This document shows positions 1 through 11,267 of a stretch of 64,000 nucleotides of DNA, piece by piece. The DNA is from Sclerotiophoma versabilis (lineage: Eukaryota; Ascomycota; Dothideomycetes; Pleosporales; Didymellaceae): the NCBI GenBank assembly GCA_012274445.1, contig JAAROD010000029.1:744001-808000 (forward strand), in the 5' to 3' direction. The position numbers and the translations under genes were made by a program. The notes beneath the pieces are model-generated. The model searched no databases. It was not told the origin of the DNA and saw only the letters and a list, made by a program, of their open reading frames with translations. The first letter of the stretch is position 1; every line of letters starts with the position of its first letter.

Positions 1-842
1 GCAAGTGGCTATTGTTGCAGATGCTTGCGGCTAATGTTCTTCTTTGATTGAGTGCTGCACTATCATGGCATGTTTCAAACTGGGAATAAGGAAGCGCTGG
101 GCAAGTGCAAGACACGTGTCGCGCTGCGCAGGACCTTGAGGCGATCAGCAGGTCTCAAAGCAGATGCTTTTGGAGGGACTGTATTTGCTTCTCCAGATCA
201 CAGCTGCGAACCTCATATTGGGTGAAGCCAGACAGATCCGAAAATCGTCGGCCTCGCAGGCATGCGAGTCAGTCGCAGACACGAACAGTCTATGCGCAGC
301 GCAGAGGTTAGCGCCAGGAATCCCCGGTCTTTCAGTCACTCGGGCATAACGGGTACAATGTGGAATTGATGGTGAACAGTTTCATTGATGTTCCGAAGAA
401 ACAAATCAAGTAGAGACGCTCAATGCGACGGGTATCATATCTCCAAGCTCACGAAAAGTCCAAGCTGCCTCAGCATCGTGGCGCAAAGTCCTGCTTTTGT
501 CCACCTTTTAGGCCACCTGATAGTGGTCACCTCTTAATGCATCCTGCGCATGTAACCTTCCATAATACGCGCTGAGCAATGTTCCATGCTCGTAAGCCTG
601 CGCTGGTTGAGAAGCAATGAATCTCAATCCTTTTCCGCGGTCCATTTCAAAGGACTTCCAAAATGCGGTGGTGGTGCGCTGGTGGTAGCAATGATGCTAT
701 GTATACGGGGTAACAGTGCTTTCAGTGTATCGACCAAAGTCGTAGAATGGGGACAGTACGCTGTTTCGACCGAGGTCTTCTAGCGATATCATCCGTTGAT
801 AGTTTGGATGTTGGAGGAAAAGTCAAAGGGATCGTGGGTGCT
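1..842. other. Intergenic, no gene seen
   Basis: Only short overlapping ORFs without domain-like composition are present. I see no tRNA-like fold, repeat or convincing exon in this stretch. Confidence 0.5.
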
Positions 843-1289
843 TCAACCAGCACTATAGCCAACCATCTTCGCGCAGTGACTGCAGTAGTAGAGGTTGGTG
901 CCGAATTGGAACATGCCAGAGTGACCGTGAGATTCACGACGGCAGCGGCAGCAGCAGAGTGGGTTCGGCATGGAGATGCTGCTGCGCTGCGACGACACAC
1001 TGGATTCCGAGTTGCTTGGCGAAGGGCTGCCGGCAGGCTGAATAGGCTGTGTAGAAGGTCGATGAGCAGCCTGGGTTTGCAGTTGCAGAAGACGTGACGC
1101 GTCTGCACCAGGGCTCGCCATAGGTGGTGATCTATGGGCTAAAAGTGGATTTGTAGGGCTGGCCCATATGTCGGAGAAGAACTCAGGCGAAGGTGAGAGT
1201 CGAGGTGTCTCGTCGGAATAATGCGAGGTAGACACAGGTAATGAAAAGTAGCAGATGGGTGGAGATCCCAAGGGTTGCAGATCGTTCAT
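843..1289 (-). CDS. Small fungal CxxC protein of unknown function
   Basis: A 148-aa protein, taking the first ATG of the open frame (adenine at -3) as start; the frame stays open upstream but has no convincing earlier start. Residues 1-105 are rich in Ser, Pro and Gln and look disordered. The last 40 residues are compact: a Cys cluster (LCCCRCRR), a short aromatic stretch (GMFQFGTN) and a second pair (YYCSHC) ending MVGYSAG. Two CxxC pairs about 20 residues apart suggest a single zinc knuckle or ribbon. The motif resembles the C-terminus of small uncharacterised proteins of filamentous ascomycetes (from memory, not checked). No function is assigned. It is isolated, with more than 2.8 kb of gene-poor DNA downstream of its promoter side. 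Confidence 0.6.
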   Translation of the reverse strand: MNDLQPLGSPPICYFSLPVSTSHYSDETPRLSPSPEFFSDIWASPTNPLLAHRSPPMASPGADASRLLQLQTQAAHRPSTQPIQPAGSPSPSNSESSVSSQRSSISMPNPLCCCRCRRESHGHSGMFQFGTNLYYCSHCAKMVGYSAG

Positions 1290-4126
1290 TGTGCCTGCGC
1301 GGCTGTTGATGGTATGACGGGCTTGGTGATCAGGGCGATCGTGAATATTCGATGCACGAACAGCAGCCTGATATACATACGATCGGGGCGATGCAACGCG
1401 TGGGCCATTCACAGGTGACGGAAGGGGCTGTCCACGGAGTCTCAGCTGATTGGCATGCAATCTCCTTGGGCTTCCAGGGCGCTGGGTGCGCAGTTTCTGC
1501 CATCGGGGTTTTGAAAAGACCACCCTGGTGCGATCACAAGCAAAGTCCCGATCGAGAAAGCGAGTCCAGTCCCCACTCTCGTCTAGGGGAGAGCCACCAA
1601 TGAGTTCCACTACAACTGAACCTTCCGGGGAAGATGGGTTTTTGGCCGACTGACTGTACCGGGTTTCGGATGCGATGCTAAGCTAAGGGCTTACGCAAAC
1701 TACCTGCGCGCGCCTCACGGCACCGGAACTCTTGCTGATTCTGCACCCAGCACAGCCATCGCTTGCGTTTACTGGGCAGCCACAGAGCTTGCGAGTACCG
1801 TGGCCGCAGCTATCGAGTGAGACCTGTTGGTCTACATCACCTGACTACGACAAGGCCTTACAATCGCTTGGGCTACTTTGGACAAGGTGTTCTTTGCGAT
1901 GCCCAAGCCTGCCAACACATCCTCGCATACTTTCAGCTTCCGCTCACCGAGCACTCTATCCCCTCAGCAACCGCAACGCCCCCTTACAGTGACTGCACAC
2001 CAGAGACGCATGCCAGACCCCACTGCTGTTTTGCTGGTCTGTTTGCGGGCCTGTGTTCCGCGACAAATCGTTTACTGTGCTAGCGGACCGAGCCGCTGGG
2101 ATGGAGAGGTCGTCCAGGTCTAGAACGCAAGACACAGACCCAATGTTCACGGCGACGCTGACCCAAAGCCGGTGTTGGAAGTCAGTGTTGGCTTGTTGAA
2201 ACTCAAGCACAGGTTGCCGGTATCGTATGGATAGCCTTGTACTAGGAAAGACAAACTGCTTTCAGAATTTCGATCTCGATTTGCTCAAATGCTGACACCG
2301 GGGGCCACCTCCCGTGAGCTTCACTTCTAACCTTGACCCCGTACACCTCCGTCCTCCCTCGGTCATGCGTTGGAACCGGCTTAGGTTTAGGAAAAGCTCA
2401 TACATGGGGGGCCAGAGTGCAGTGCGCGAATGGAAGACCGTACAGATACCTTTCGCAATGGCTCATAGTGTGTGGCGGCTCTGGATTGCCGCCTTGGGGC
2501 CTGGAGCTGGTGGCATCGAATCAGCGTTGCGACTGCAGTTAAACGTCGCCACTCATTGTCACGATAGCTATTTCTGTGATTGCAGTAAAGTTGTAGCCAG
2601 TTCGAAGCTTCGCCATACCTACTGCACAAGGAGCTTCAGCTTGAAATTGTTATCGCAGAAGCCGGAGATACTTCCTCTCCCTCCCACAGCTGCATCCTAC
2701 ATGGCGAGTCCACATTTCCAAATGATGCTGCTGAGTAGAGTTGTCTGGGCCTCTACCTTAGGATCGCACAATATGTCTTTCCAATGCAACGAAACCCGGC
2801 AGCTCCGCGTTCAGAAAGGCTGACTTGACGAGCTTCAGGCACTCACAGCACACTGGGTCAAAGTGGATACCTCTGCTCTACGGTTCTTTGGCACAGAGAA
2901 ACAAGTAAGCGTACCAAAGGTTCCTCAATCTCTAAATCATTTTCTTTGTCAACGGGCCCACCGATGACCCAAACAACAGCAGATGCTAATTGGACGGAGC
3001 GTATCTCTTCACTTCAATGGTAGATACGAGCAGCCGACGGACATCTGGCGCGCCGATGTGACAGACTTTTCAAGTAAACATTACTACCTGCATATGCAAC
3101 AATGACAAGTGTGCGGCAGCTCCGTGGATTTTGAGCTAAGTCCAGAGAGATGGTAGACTTATGTTATAGTCGGAAGTCAGAGTTGCCAGTCATCATTGGA
3201 CCCATTATTGTTTTGCACATGGGACTGGCCGGACATTCAATGCATGGTCATCTCTGTGGTACTAGGGGCCTGACTACGTCCTGGCTATCCTCTAGACCCA
3301 AGAGTTGTACCACAGCATGGAGGATGCGAGGTTTGAGGATTCACATAGGCCTACGCAACTTACATCTATCATGCAAGCAACTCAATCTTGATACTCTTGC
3401 TTGCCTGCAACTGTGCTGAGACCTGCTACGGCTAATATTTTGAAGTGATGCAGTCTCGCCACCTGCTTCATGCTACAACGCGAACAGCCCCCTGGCTTTC
3501 TCCTTCCAGTACCATCAGTTGATTTAGCTTTTGCATTTCAATACCGAGTCAAACGTGTCGATCTTCGCACCGTTTCCAGGTGCATGGCTGTGGAATGTGA
3601 TGCTCGTGTTCCTTCCTGATAGGACTAGCGTCAGGTACTTACCCGGAGCTGAGCTGAAGACCGTGTGATCTGTGATCGATCATGTGTCTGCACCGTGCGC
3701 GCTTAACGGTTGGGTACTTGTACTGAACCTAAGCCTCTGCTGCAGCTGCTTCCTGTTTTCTTCAGCCGCCATGTTGTTGTTGAGCAGCCTCAGGCACCAG
3801 GCACTGCCGCCATACGCGGTCGCACGTTGGGCAGGCATATCGCGCGTATCATGCATGTGCAATTGCTCGCATTCGGGCCTACGACCCGGTCAATCAGGCA
3901 AGAGGCGGCCGCGGGCCTCAAATTTGACAGACATTGCACTGCCTGGTTGAGTGCGTGCACAGGCCTGTTCGAAGGGGTTCCATCCCATATTTGCTTGAGG
4001 TTTGCATGATACGTCACTTATCGTGGTTATCAAAACCCTTAGGTCCGCCCCGCCGACGCTTGCCTGCCACAACCCCTCCACTCCGTCTTCTAAAAATCAC
4101 ATCACGCCATCTTTCGCGCCGCCAAC
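1290..4126. other. Gene-poor interval
   Basis: About 2.8 kb. The longest plus-strand frame (2314-2823) opens with GTG and has no recognisable domain; the other frames overlap each other on both strands. The last few hundred bases hold the promoter of the 6-phosphogluconolactonase gene, with a GC-rich box near 4045-4060. No repeat or transposase remnant was recognised. Confidence 0.45.
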
Positions 4127-4915
4127 ATGGGAAAGCCACCGAACCTATACGCCTTCAAAAACGTCGATGAGCTCGCTCCCAGCCTGCGTGCATACGTGCT
4201 TGACGCGCAAAACACCGCAATTGAGCGTCACAATGTTTTCCGCGTCGCGGTCTCTGGAGGCTCCTTGCCCAAAACCCTCGCGCAAGCGCTTTTGAAGGAG
4301 ACAAATGGCGAAGGAAAGCCCCAGTTCGATAAATGGGAAATCTTTTATGCCGATGAGCGCGCCGTGCCCCTCGACCACGAAGACAGCAACCACAGGCTTG
4401 TGAAGGAAGAGCTCTTGGACAAAATTCCGGCTGAGCTGGGTACCCCCAAGGTCTTCCCCATCGATACCAAATACCTCGACGACGTCCAAGAACTAGCCGA
4501 CCAATACGAGAAAACACTTGTCAGCGTTTTCGCTGCTCGAGACAGCGTCAAGCTGCCCCTCTTCGATTTGCTGCTGCTTGGTTGTGGGCCAGACGGCCAC
4601 ACCTGCAGCTTGTTCCCTGGCTCTGAACTCCTACGGGAGGAAGACGCTTGGGTTTTGTCCATCTCCGACTCTCCGAAGCCCCCGCCCAAGCGCATCACCA
4701 TCTCTCTTCCCGTCGCACAAGCTGGCCTCAAGATCGCTTTCGTAGCGACAGGCGCCGGCAAGAAAGAAATTATGAAACAAATCTTCGACTCTGATGAGGG
4801 ACACCAGCTGCCATGCGGGTTGGTCAACCACAAGGGTGAAGGGCGAGTCAGCTGGTTTGTTGACTACCCCGCCATTGAGGGCGTAGCCTTCCCAGCTCGC
4901 CGCGGCAGCCTCTAG
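4127..4915 (+). CDS. 6-phosphogluconolactonase
   Basis: A 262-aa intronless enzyme of the SOL/DevB family. It hydrolyses 6-phospho-D-glucono-1,5-lactone to 6-phosphogluconate, the second step of the oxidative pentose phosphate pathway that supplies NADPH in the cytosol. Visible family signatures are the N-terminal VAVSGGSLPKTL loop (about residues 40-52), the FYADERAVPLDHEDSN segment (about 75-90) and the GCGPDGHTCSLFPGS phosphate-binding loop (about 150-165). The length is normal for the family. The start ATG sits in a good context (CCAACATGG). The neighbours are unrelated, so the annotation rests on sequence motifs alone. Confidence 0.95.
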   Translation: MGKPPNLYAFKNVDELAPSLRAYVLDAQNTAIERHNVFRVAVSGGSLPKTLAQALLKETNGEGKPQFDKWEIFYADERAVPLDHEDSNHRLVKEELLDKIPAELGTPKVFPIDTKYLDDVQELADQYEKTLVSVFAARDSVKLPLFDLLLLGCGPDGHTCSLFPGSELLREEDAWVLSISDSPKPPPKRITISLPVAQAGLKIAFVATGAGKKEIMKQIFDSDEGHQLPCGLVNHKGEGRVSWFVDYPAIEGVAFPARRGSL

Positions 4916-5317
4916 ATTGCGAAGCATATGTCAATTCGCTGTTTTCCTTGGAACAAGATTGGAAAGTCGTTCACTGTGCATGCTGTGAGTCTAGGATTAG
5001 GTACTTTCAGAGCTTTCATTTGTGCTTTCGCGACGTCGATCTACCACGGTGTGGAAGGGTCCCCTCACGAAGTAAGCATTGGGCCACTCGCTCACAGATT
5101 AGACACGAATAGATTACGAGATCTTCCATTCAAAGTGCTTTACATTCTGTACCCTCGTAGACAAATGGGACCGCAAAACGTCCGTGCACCGTGCTGAATA
5201 AGCCTGCCCGGCAACCGCGCAGTTTGTTTGTTTCTCATGCATGGAGCAACAGCGATTACACCCACATTGGGCACTGATCTATACCTTTTTGAGTACCCTT
5301 AGCTCAATGCAGATACG
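4916..5317. other. Intergenic between two plus-strand genes
   Basis: Holds the 3' region of the lactonase gene and the promoter of the next gene. No coding evidence. Confidence 0.5.
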
Positions 5318-6910
5318 ATGAATCAGCCTCATAGCGATGCTGTTATCCAGACCTTACCTTCTTCAAGCCAAAGTAGCGCCCGGCCAAAGCGACGCAGTCT
5401 CCTTCCACAACCTGGAACTCCGAAAAGCACAATCCACCCCACCACACTTTCTAATGCACCAATGGATCACAGTAACAGTGATCAACCCGAGATGAGTGCA
5501 GCTGAGGCACCAAAGTCAGCTATCTCGATACCCTTGGCACGAGGCACGTCTGTTACTGGCTCAAGGCTGGGGCGACTTCGGCCACGTTCAACATATCAAA
5601 CTGGATCTGCCCCGGCAGAGAAAAGCAGTGAGGTTGAGAAACCAACAACATCACAATCCATGCGGCCGCCGAGCTTGCTAAGTAGGCCTTCCGCAACGCC
5701 ATCACTAGGTCTCGCACGGACTCAATCCTTACGTAGACCAGCTGTGACAACACAGCCTGGCCCATCAGCATCCGCCGTGGCTCACTCACGTACCCAATCC
5801 ATTAACACAGTGCCACTCCCTCGAAGTAATACGACGAGATCCAGGACCACTACAGAGAGACCCAAATCAGTACATATTTCCTCCAGTACTGCTGTCCAGA
5901 CTAGCAATAATTTGATACAACCAGAACCTGCGAGTACGAGGACATCCACACGTCTTGCAGGCCTGAACCGATCAGTCAGTGTGAAATCAAGACCAGATGT
6001 AACGAGTGGTGGTTTGCGACCTAGGGCAGCAACAAAACCCGAAGAGCCTGTCCCTCTACAAGCGAAAACCAGGGAGCCAGCAAAGGAAGAACCCAAGAAA
6101 TCTGCGCGGCCGGCGTTCAGCACATTGCAACAGCATTTCACACCACGGAAGGCAGGCAAGGCACCAACCGCGACATTTCTCCATCCAGCCCCAGTCACGA
6201 CGGGTAACAGTCTGCCTCCCGAGCTAGTCAGCTTGCAGATGGATTTGCTGCAGCTACATCTCCTACACGAAAATGCTGCACAGATCAGCAGGCATTGGGA
6301 GATGAGCGCCAAGCGTACACTGCGTGCAAAATTTGATGAGGTCTCTAGTATGTACCAGGTCATGTTGGAGCATGAGCGCTCTAGACAGGAGCAGAAGAAC
6401 CTCCAGGCTCTTCTAGAATGGACTGGAGATAAAGGATCTGCGAGCTTGGTTGAACACATTCAAGTTCTTTCAGGGCCGCTTCATGAACTTCCGTCCTTGG
6501 TTCAGCCAGGCGGTCGGTTCCAGCGCCATGTGGGTGCGTTCGAACAGTGGGTGTCTTGGGTAGAAGAAGTTCGAACAGCACGACAAAGCAGAGCCGAGGC
6601 TGGCATGGGATCGATAGAGGGCCTTGGAGACGCGTGGAAGGCAGAGAACGCCGGACTCATGCGCAAATTGACATCTTTCGCACGCGATCTGGGTGCGTTA
6701 TCTCAACCGGCTGTAGGATCGAGTATCGCATCTATCGTTAGTTGTTGCGAGGATTTGCTTGATGGGCTTCTTGAGGAACTTCGAGTCATGCAGACTATCG
6801 AGGCAGATGTAGTATCAAAAGAGAAGGAATGGGTGGAGACGCGGCTGCAAGGTATCGCAGCGGACATTGGCTCCTTTCTTATGGACGAGTCTCCAGCCTG
6901 GCGGGCGTGA
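5318..6910 (+). CDS. Disordered/coiled-coil protein, possibly an augmin (HAUS8-like) subunit
   Basis: A 530-aa intronless protein. Residues 1-295 are basic and Ser/Thr/Pro/Arg-rich with repeated SxxRxS-like patches, typical of a microtubule-binding disordered tail. Residues about 300-530 are helical with heptad character, starting at PELVSLQMDLLQLHLLHENA. This architecture (basic disordered N-half, short helical C-half beginning with a leucine-rich segment) matches HAUS8 and plant QWRF/AUG8. Augmin is known from Aspergillus nidulans. The assignment is an inference from architecture, not from a confirmed homology; automated annotations may call such proteins agglutinin-like because of the Ser/Thr content. 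The CDS is very likely real given its length and clean frame. Confidence 0.8.
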   Translation: MNQPHSDAVIQTLPSSSQSSARPKRRSLLPQPGTPKSTIHPTTLSNAPMDHSNSDQPEMSAAEAPKSAISIPLARGTSVTGSRLGRLRPRSTYQTGSAPAEKSSEVEKPTTSQSMRPPSLLSRPSATPSLGLARTQSLRRPAVTTQPGPSASAVAHSRTQSINTVPLPRSNTTRSRTTTERPKSVHISSSTAVQTSNNLIQPEPASTRTSTRLAGLNRSVSVKSRPDVTSGGLRPRAATKPEEPVPLQAKTREPAKEEPKKSARPAFSTLQQHFTPRKAGKAPTATFLHPAPVTTGNSLPPELVSLQMDLLQLHLLHENAAQISRHWEMSAKRTLRAKFDEVSSMYQVMLEHERSRQEQKNLQALLEWTGDKGSASLVEHIQVLSGPLHELPSLVQPGGRFQRHVGAFEQWVSWVEEVRTARQSRAEAGMGSIEGLGDAWKAENAGLMRKLTSFARDLGALSQPAVGSSIASIVSCCEDLLDGLLEELRVMQTIEADVVSKEKEWVETRLQGIAADIGSFLMDESPAWRA

Positions 6911-7462
6911 GTAGAAGCGTTCTCGGGTGTAATGAAGTGAAGTAGCCACTGTGCATCGCAGTGTTAATGTATTCGATGTTGTTACTTTGCGCCTTTCGTC
7001 GTAGGCTGCACAAACGCGGTTGACACCCTTGATGGCTCCCAGACTCAACCTAACAGACATTCACTTATTTTAGATTGGATGTTCTGGAACCAACACAAGG
7101 AACCAAACTCCTCGCATCTCGTAGGCTGATATCTGGTCTCGTCCTTGCCTGACCTGCTCACGCCCACTATTTCATAGTGAGCCTGCAGTAAGCTCCGACC
7201 ACCTCCACAATACTTCATCATTCCCTGGCTGGCAGCTTTAGCACTCTCACAATTTCTTACTACCTCAAGGCTCTTGGTGAATGCGGAATTGTTAACGTCA
7301 TGCCGGCTGTGGTTGCTGCTCATCGCATCTCCTCCGCTAAACAGCAAACGCGCTTGCTCTCACCTCACCTCACCTTGCCACAGCCACTTTACCCATCCCC
7401 AGCTCCTTTACCACCCACGCACATACCCTAGGAACGACAACGAACACCTCCAGCACGCATTA
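6911..7462. other. Intergenic promoter region
   Basis: Contains C/T-rich tracts (about 7350-7440) just before the next start codon, a common leader composition in filamentous fungi. No gene seen. Confidence 0.5.
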
Positions 7463-9279
7463 ATGACAAGTATATGGAGGCCCGAAGACGAGCTGCGGCC
7501 TTACAGCATCGAGGCGGTGTGTGCAGCTGACCGTGCAGATGGCAGGAACTATATTCTCGTTGATGTCGGTCGCGACTCCAGAGGCCATGCAGTCCCATCT
7601 CTCGAGCGACTGCAGCGAATGGTGAAAAAGGTTCTTGCCAAGGACAAGCACCGTGTGTCCACAACGACCAAACTGTATATTGTTGGTGACTGGAACGCTG
7701 CAAAGCCAGAGGAAGAGCAGAACGAAGTAAGTTGAACCCGTCCTGGAGAATTTCAGGACTTCATGCTGACGTATAGATTAGAAGCAAAAGACACTTGCTC
7801 ATGCGAAAGAGTGGAAGGATGCTATTAACACAGTCTGTAAGCTGATCCGCGCCATGGGCAATCTGAAGGAGCTAGTGTAAGCGCATATACTCAGTGCTTT
7901 CCTGAGCCGGACAAAGTACTGAAATCACCCATAGGTGGACATCCGGCTTGCCGTTTATGCCTTCTGTCTTCAACGACCTCCCCACTAAATTGACGAAGTT
8001 GGTCCTTGATCTTAGCAACCATGTCCGTATCGTTGACAATGGAGTCACTTTGACGAAGCTACACATCACGGCTGAGGATATGAAGCCTCTGTTGAAGCAG
8101 ACGAGGTTGCTGGAACTTCGCCTACTACGTCTGAGAGACTCGTTTCAGTTCGTCGCCTGGAAATCCGTCTACCTGAACAAGCTTCCGGGAGGAATGCGGA
8201 TCCTTGAGCTGCAGATGGATGATATACCTATCATTCGCAATAACAACGACGACAAATGGCACAGGGCTGCAGAAGTGCGAGGCTTGACGGTAGCGCAGCC
8301 TGGGTTACTTGAGAAGCCATACAAGTGAGCTGAGTGACTCTAGGATCGATGGATTGACGCTGACACACTCACAGAGGCCGTGATGGCAAGGGCGGCCTTC
8401 ACTGGAGCTTTGGATACGGCGAGTATCTTGACGGCAACTGCATCCGTAAGGCGAGGATCACTTCTGGCGTGGAGAAAGCAATGCCTCTTCCTCTACAGTA
8501 GGTTCCTCGGCATCCTCCTCGAAAATCAGTATCGCTGACTACAACGTGATAGGTGCCTTAAGCTTGATGGTTTCGTCGTCGACCACCTTCCGTTTGAACA
8601 CGAGCTCAGGGACATCGCTTTACTTAGTTGCGGTGAGAAGTGCATCGATGCTGGCATGCGAGCTCCCAAGACTCAAGCCCAAGCATACTATGCTTGGAGT
8701 AAGAAGGTCAATAATGCCGCCTGTCGCTTCCTCTTACAGTGGCCCAATTGGACCGGCATCTTCGATACTGAAGGCGATCAGCGAGACACCCATGGCGACG
8801 TCGTCGCTCAGGAGATTGGGCTGTCGACACCATACACAGAGTACGCACCCACTCCACTGCGACAGTTACCACTCACGGAGGACATCTTGAACATGAAGGA
8901 CGTCAACGACGCGATCAATGACGTCCCCAGGCCTGACTCTTTCAAAACCCCGCAGATTCTGCAGCGACTATCGATACCTGATACGCCACTTGGCGCGGTG
9001 TCTAACCTCTCTGAACGTGGTTCCGAAGTTCCGACTCTGACAGGGCTCTCCATCGCAACAACCGACGGAAATTCCGAAATGGACGGCTCGCTCACTCCCG
9101 GGTTAAGCTCCGTAGGAAGCTCTCGCATCCTGCACGTCAACAGTGCGAGTGACTCCACGCCAGAGATTTCACCGACTTCACCGAGCTGCAACAGCAGTTT
9201 CGGGAGCGACGGCCCACCTCGCGGTCACAAGGTGAGGAAATCTTTGTCTGATAGCTACTGGGTTTTCGGTCCTTCTTGA
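7463..9279 (+). CDS. Conserved-looking hypothetical protein, five exons
   Basis: Exons 7463-7726, 7782-7876, 7935-8324, 8375-8497 and 8553-9279 give 532 aa. All junctions are GT-AG and keep phase. The N-terminal 80 residues contain ILVDVGRDSRG and LYIVGDWNAA. The middle (about 120-250) is leucine-rich with alternating strands (LTKLVLDLS, TKLHITAEDM, LLELRLLRLRD), which could be LRR-like as in F-box/LRR proteins, though no F-box was seen. The last 170 residues are Ser/Thr/Pro-rich and probably disordered. I do not recognise the family. Leucine-rich blocks spanning splice sites support the exon structure. Confidence 0.75.
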
Positions 9280-9473
9280 TTGCGTTGTACTGGACTATCG
9301 ATATCGAGCTGACGTACCGAGCGGGACGGTATGGATGCGTGATGCTGGTCAGATAGTCGTACTTTTGCAAGTCTCTTTCAATTCTAGGATAACTAGGCCC
9401 CTCCCGGTTCTGGTCTTTTGATGACGAGCATCATATCCGCATCAAAATCTACCATATGAGTCGGTCTTATGAG

Positions 9474-10640
9474 CTATACGCGGGATTTGTATGTTTCTGA
9501 ATCTCTGGGTATGCCAATTGCATTGAGTATAGAGTCGAGCTTGCCTCGTTGCGAGCGCAACACATCCCATTCTTCTTGATGCTTAACCATCATTGTGCCT
9601 CCGAGCGTAGTACCATTGAGAGCAACGAAGCCAATCTCACTACCGTCGGGGCGCTTGAGCATCGTGCCTTCGGACCGTCTGGGCAGGATCACCATGCCTT
9701 CGGTGGTCATTGCCATGTTGTAGCTTATGGGGGAATCGCCTCCTTCCGTAGGGTGCAGAGCGAACGCGCTCGGATTCTTGGCTATGAAGCCATCGACGGC
9801 GTCTTTCGCTAGGCCATACAGCTCGTTGTACATGCTGATGAGTTGCTGTCCAGTCGGCTCAGAGTCGAACCTCTGACCGAAATGCGCGAACGGGATGTGC
9901 GGGTTCTGTAAAAAGCGTGGTTTACCTATCGTTTGTCTCAGCCAGCGGCTCAGCCAGCTACACTTTCGCGCTGCGTCTCGAACTCACCCGTACTCTCCTC
10001 GCTCGACAAGATCGAATCAATCAGCAAACTCCACCCGTTCGCTGCCTCGCTGTCGCGCATATGCTCCACAGGCAGGAACTGCAAATGTCTGTGTGGCTGA
10101 CTCGCCCCACTGTGATCCCCAGAATTGAAAAACGCAAACAAATGCTTCTGCTTGCTATCCTCACGCCATGCTTTCAAGCAAGCGTATGTCGCCTCCAGAT
10201 CATCTTGCTCTAGGATGTGTGTTTGCTGCTTGTTCGTTTTGGTTGCGAGGATGAAGTGTTCAGCGATAATGGGGAACTTGTTGAGTACGAGGAGGTGCGT
10301 TGGCGCTGCAGTGGGAATGTCGATGATGTGCAAGTCGGGGGACGGGCTGTCGAAGGGGTCGAAGTGTTTTTTGGGTGTTGGTGTAGGCGCTTCGAGCTTA
10401 GGGATAGGTTTCTTTGCGAGTGAGGGGCAGTAGCGGAGTTGGAACTGAGAGGTTGTTAGTACAAGGGAAGGCACATGGTGGTGTTGCACAGGTACTTGCT
10501 GGAATGCCGGTAGATGTGCGGATGATCGAGACCTCGGTGGGTGAGAACAACAAACTTGACGATGCTTTAGCTGTTTTGAATTTGGCCTCCACCAAACCTG
10601 GTAGTGATTCTGTGAGGCCCAAGATCATCCTCCTAGACAT
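9474..10640 (-). CDS. APA2: ATP adenylyltransferase / Ap4A phosphorylase
   Basis: Exons 10640-10500, 10444-9988 and 9925-9474 give 349 aa. The enzyme splits diadenosine tetraphosphate with phosphate into ATP and ADP, controlling Ap4A levels. Hallmarks are FQLRYCPSLAKKP after the first intron, LLVLNKFPIIAEHFILAT, FAFFNSGDHSGASQPHRHLQFLP (the HIT-like His triad region of the Apa1/2 family) and the C-terminal YNMAMTTEGMVILPR domain. Intron 1 (55 nt) fits only as a GC-AG intron: donor GCAAGT, branch TACTAAC, joining GIP to FQLRYC in phase. Intron 2 is GT-AG (62 nt). A second in-frame ATG lies four codons after the chosen start; either could be used. Confidence 0.92.
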
Positions 10641-11267
10641 GTGAAAGTGCAATGGGTGAGAGACAGAAGTAACGCAGAGACAGCCTCGGACTGTGGGGAA
10701 GGGAGCATTGACCACCTGCTCATGCATCTTTCCGGCACCTCAGCCTTCAGTCGGAACCCATCACTGTTTACAGAGGCATGCAACATCACCGCACATACAT
10801 CTCAATGTAGCTAATCGCATTCTGAAACTGGAATTTTTGAAGCCATGTACGCCGATGACAGCCCCGGAGTTACGAGAATAGTGTCGCCCCATGGCCTACC
10901 ACCATGCTTATCTAATATCCTGCGATATGCAAGCTTTGGATATGCAAAAGGAAAGAGCAGAACATATGCAAACACAATTACTGCCAGTACCTGATCGATG
11001 ATCGTACAGAAGGCTGATGAAAGGGAGTTCGAAAGGGGCCAAACTCCAAAGTGGACCACGGTATTTGGAGATGTCGCCGGGGGGACTCGAAATCCAGAAC
11101 GCCATCACCAGTATATGGTTGAGAATACCTCGAGATTTTCAGCGCACATGTTTCGTATGTCTGCGCTCGGTCTCCCGAGGGAGCTCGATCGTCTCAAGAG
11201 AGTGACGAAGGTTCGCGGCGTTGGCTGAGGATTCCACAGCTTGAGGCACCCGGTCAACCCAAGACAA
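10641..11267. other. Intergenic
   Basis: Lies between two minus-strand genes and should hold the Ap4A phosphorylase promoter. The overlapping minus-strand frames at 10811-11108 include a hydrophobic stretch but lack a convincing start or splice pattern. Confidence 0.45.

Noticed and set aside
2314..2823. 169-codon plus-strand frame
   Set aside because: It begins with GTG, lacks domain-like composition and has no splice or promoter support.
10811..11108. Hydrophobic minus-strand frames between two genes
   Set aside because: No proper start, overlapping registers and no phase-consistent continuation.
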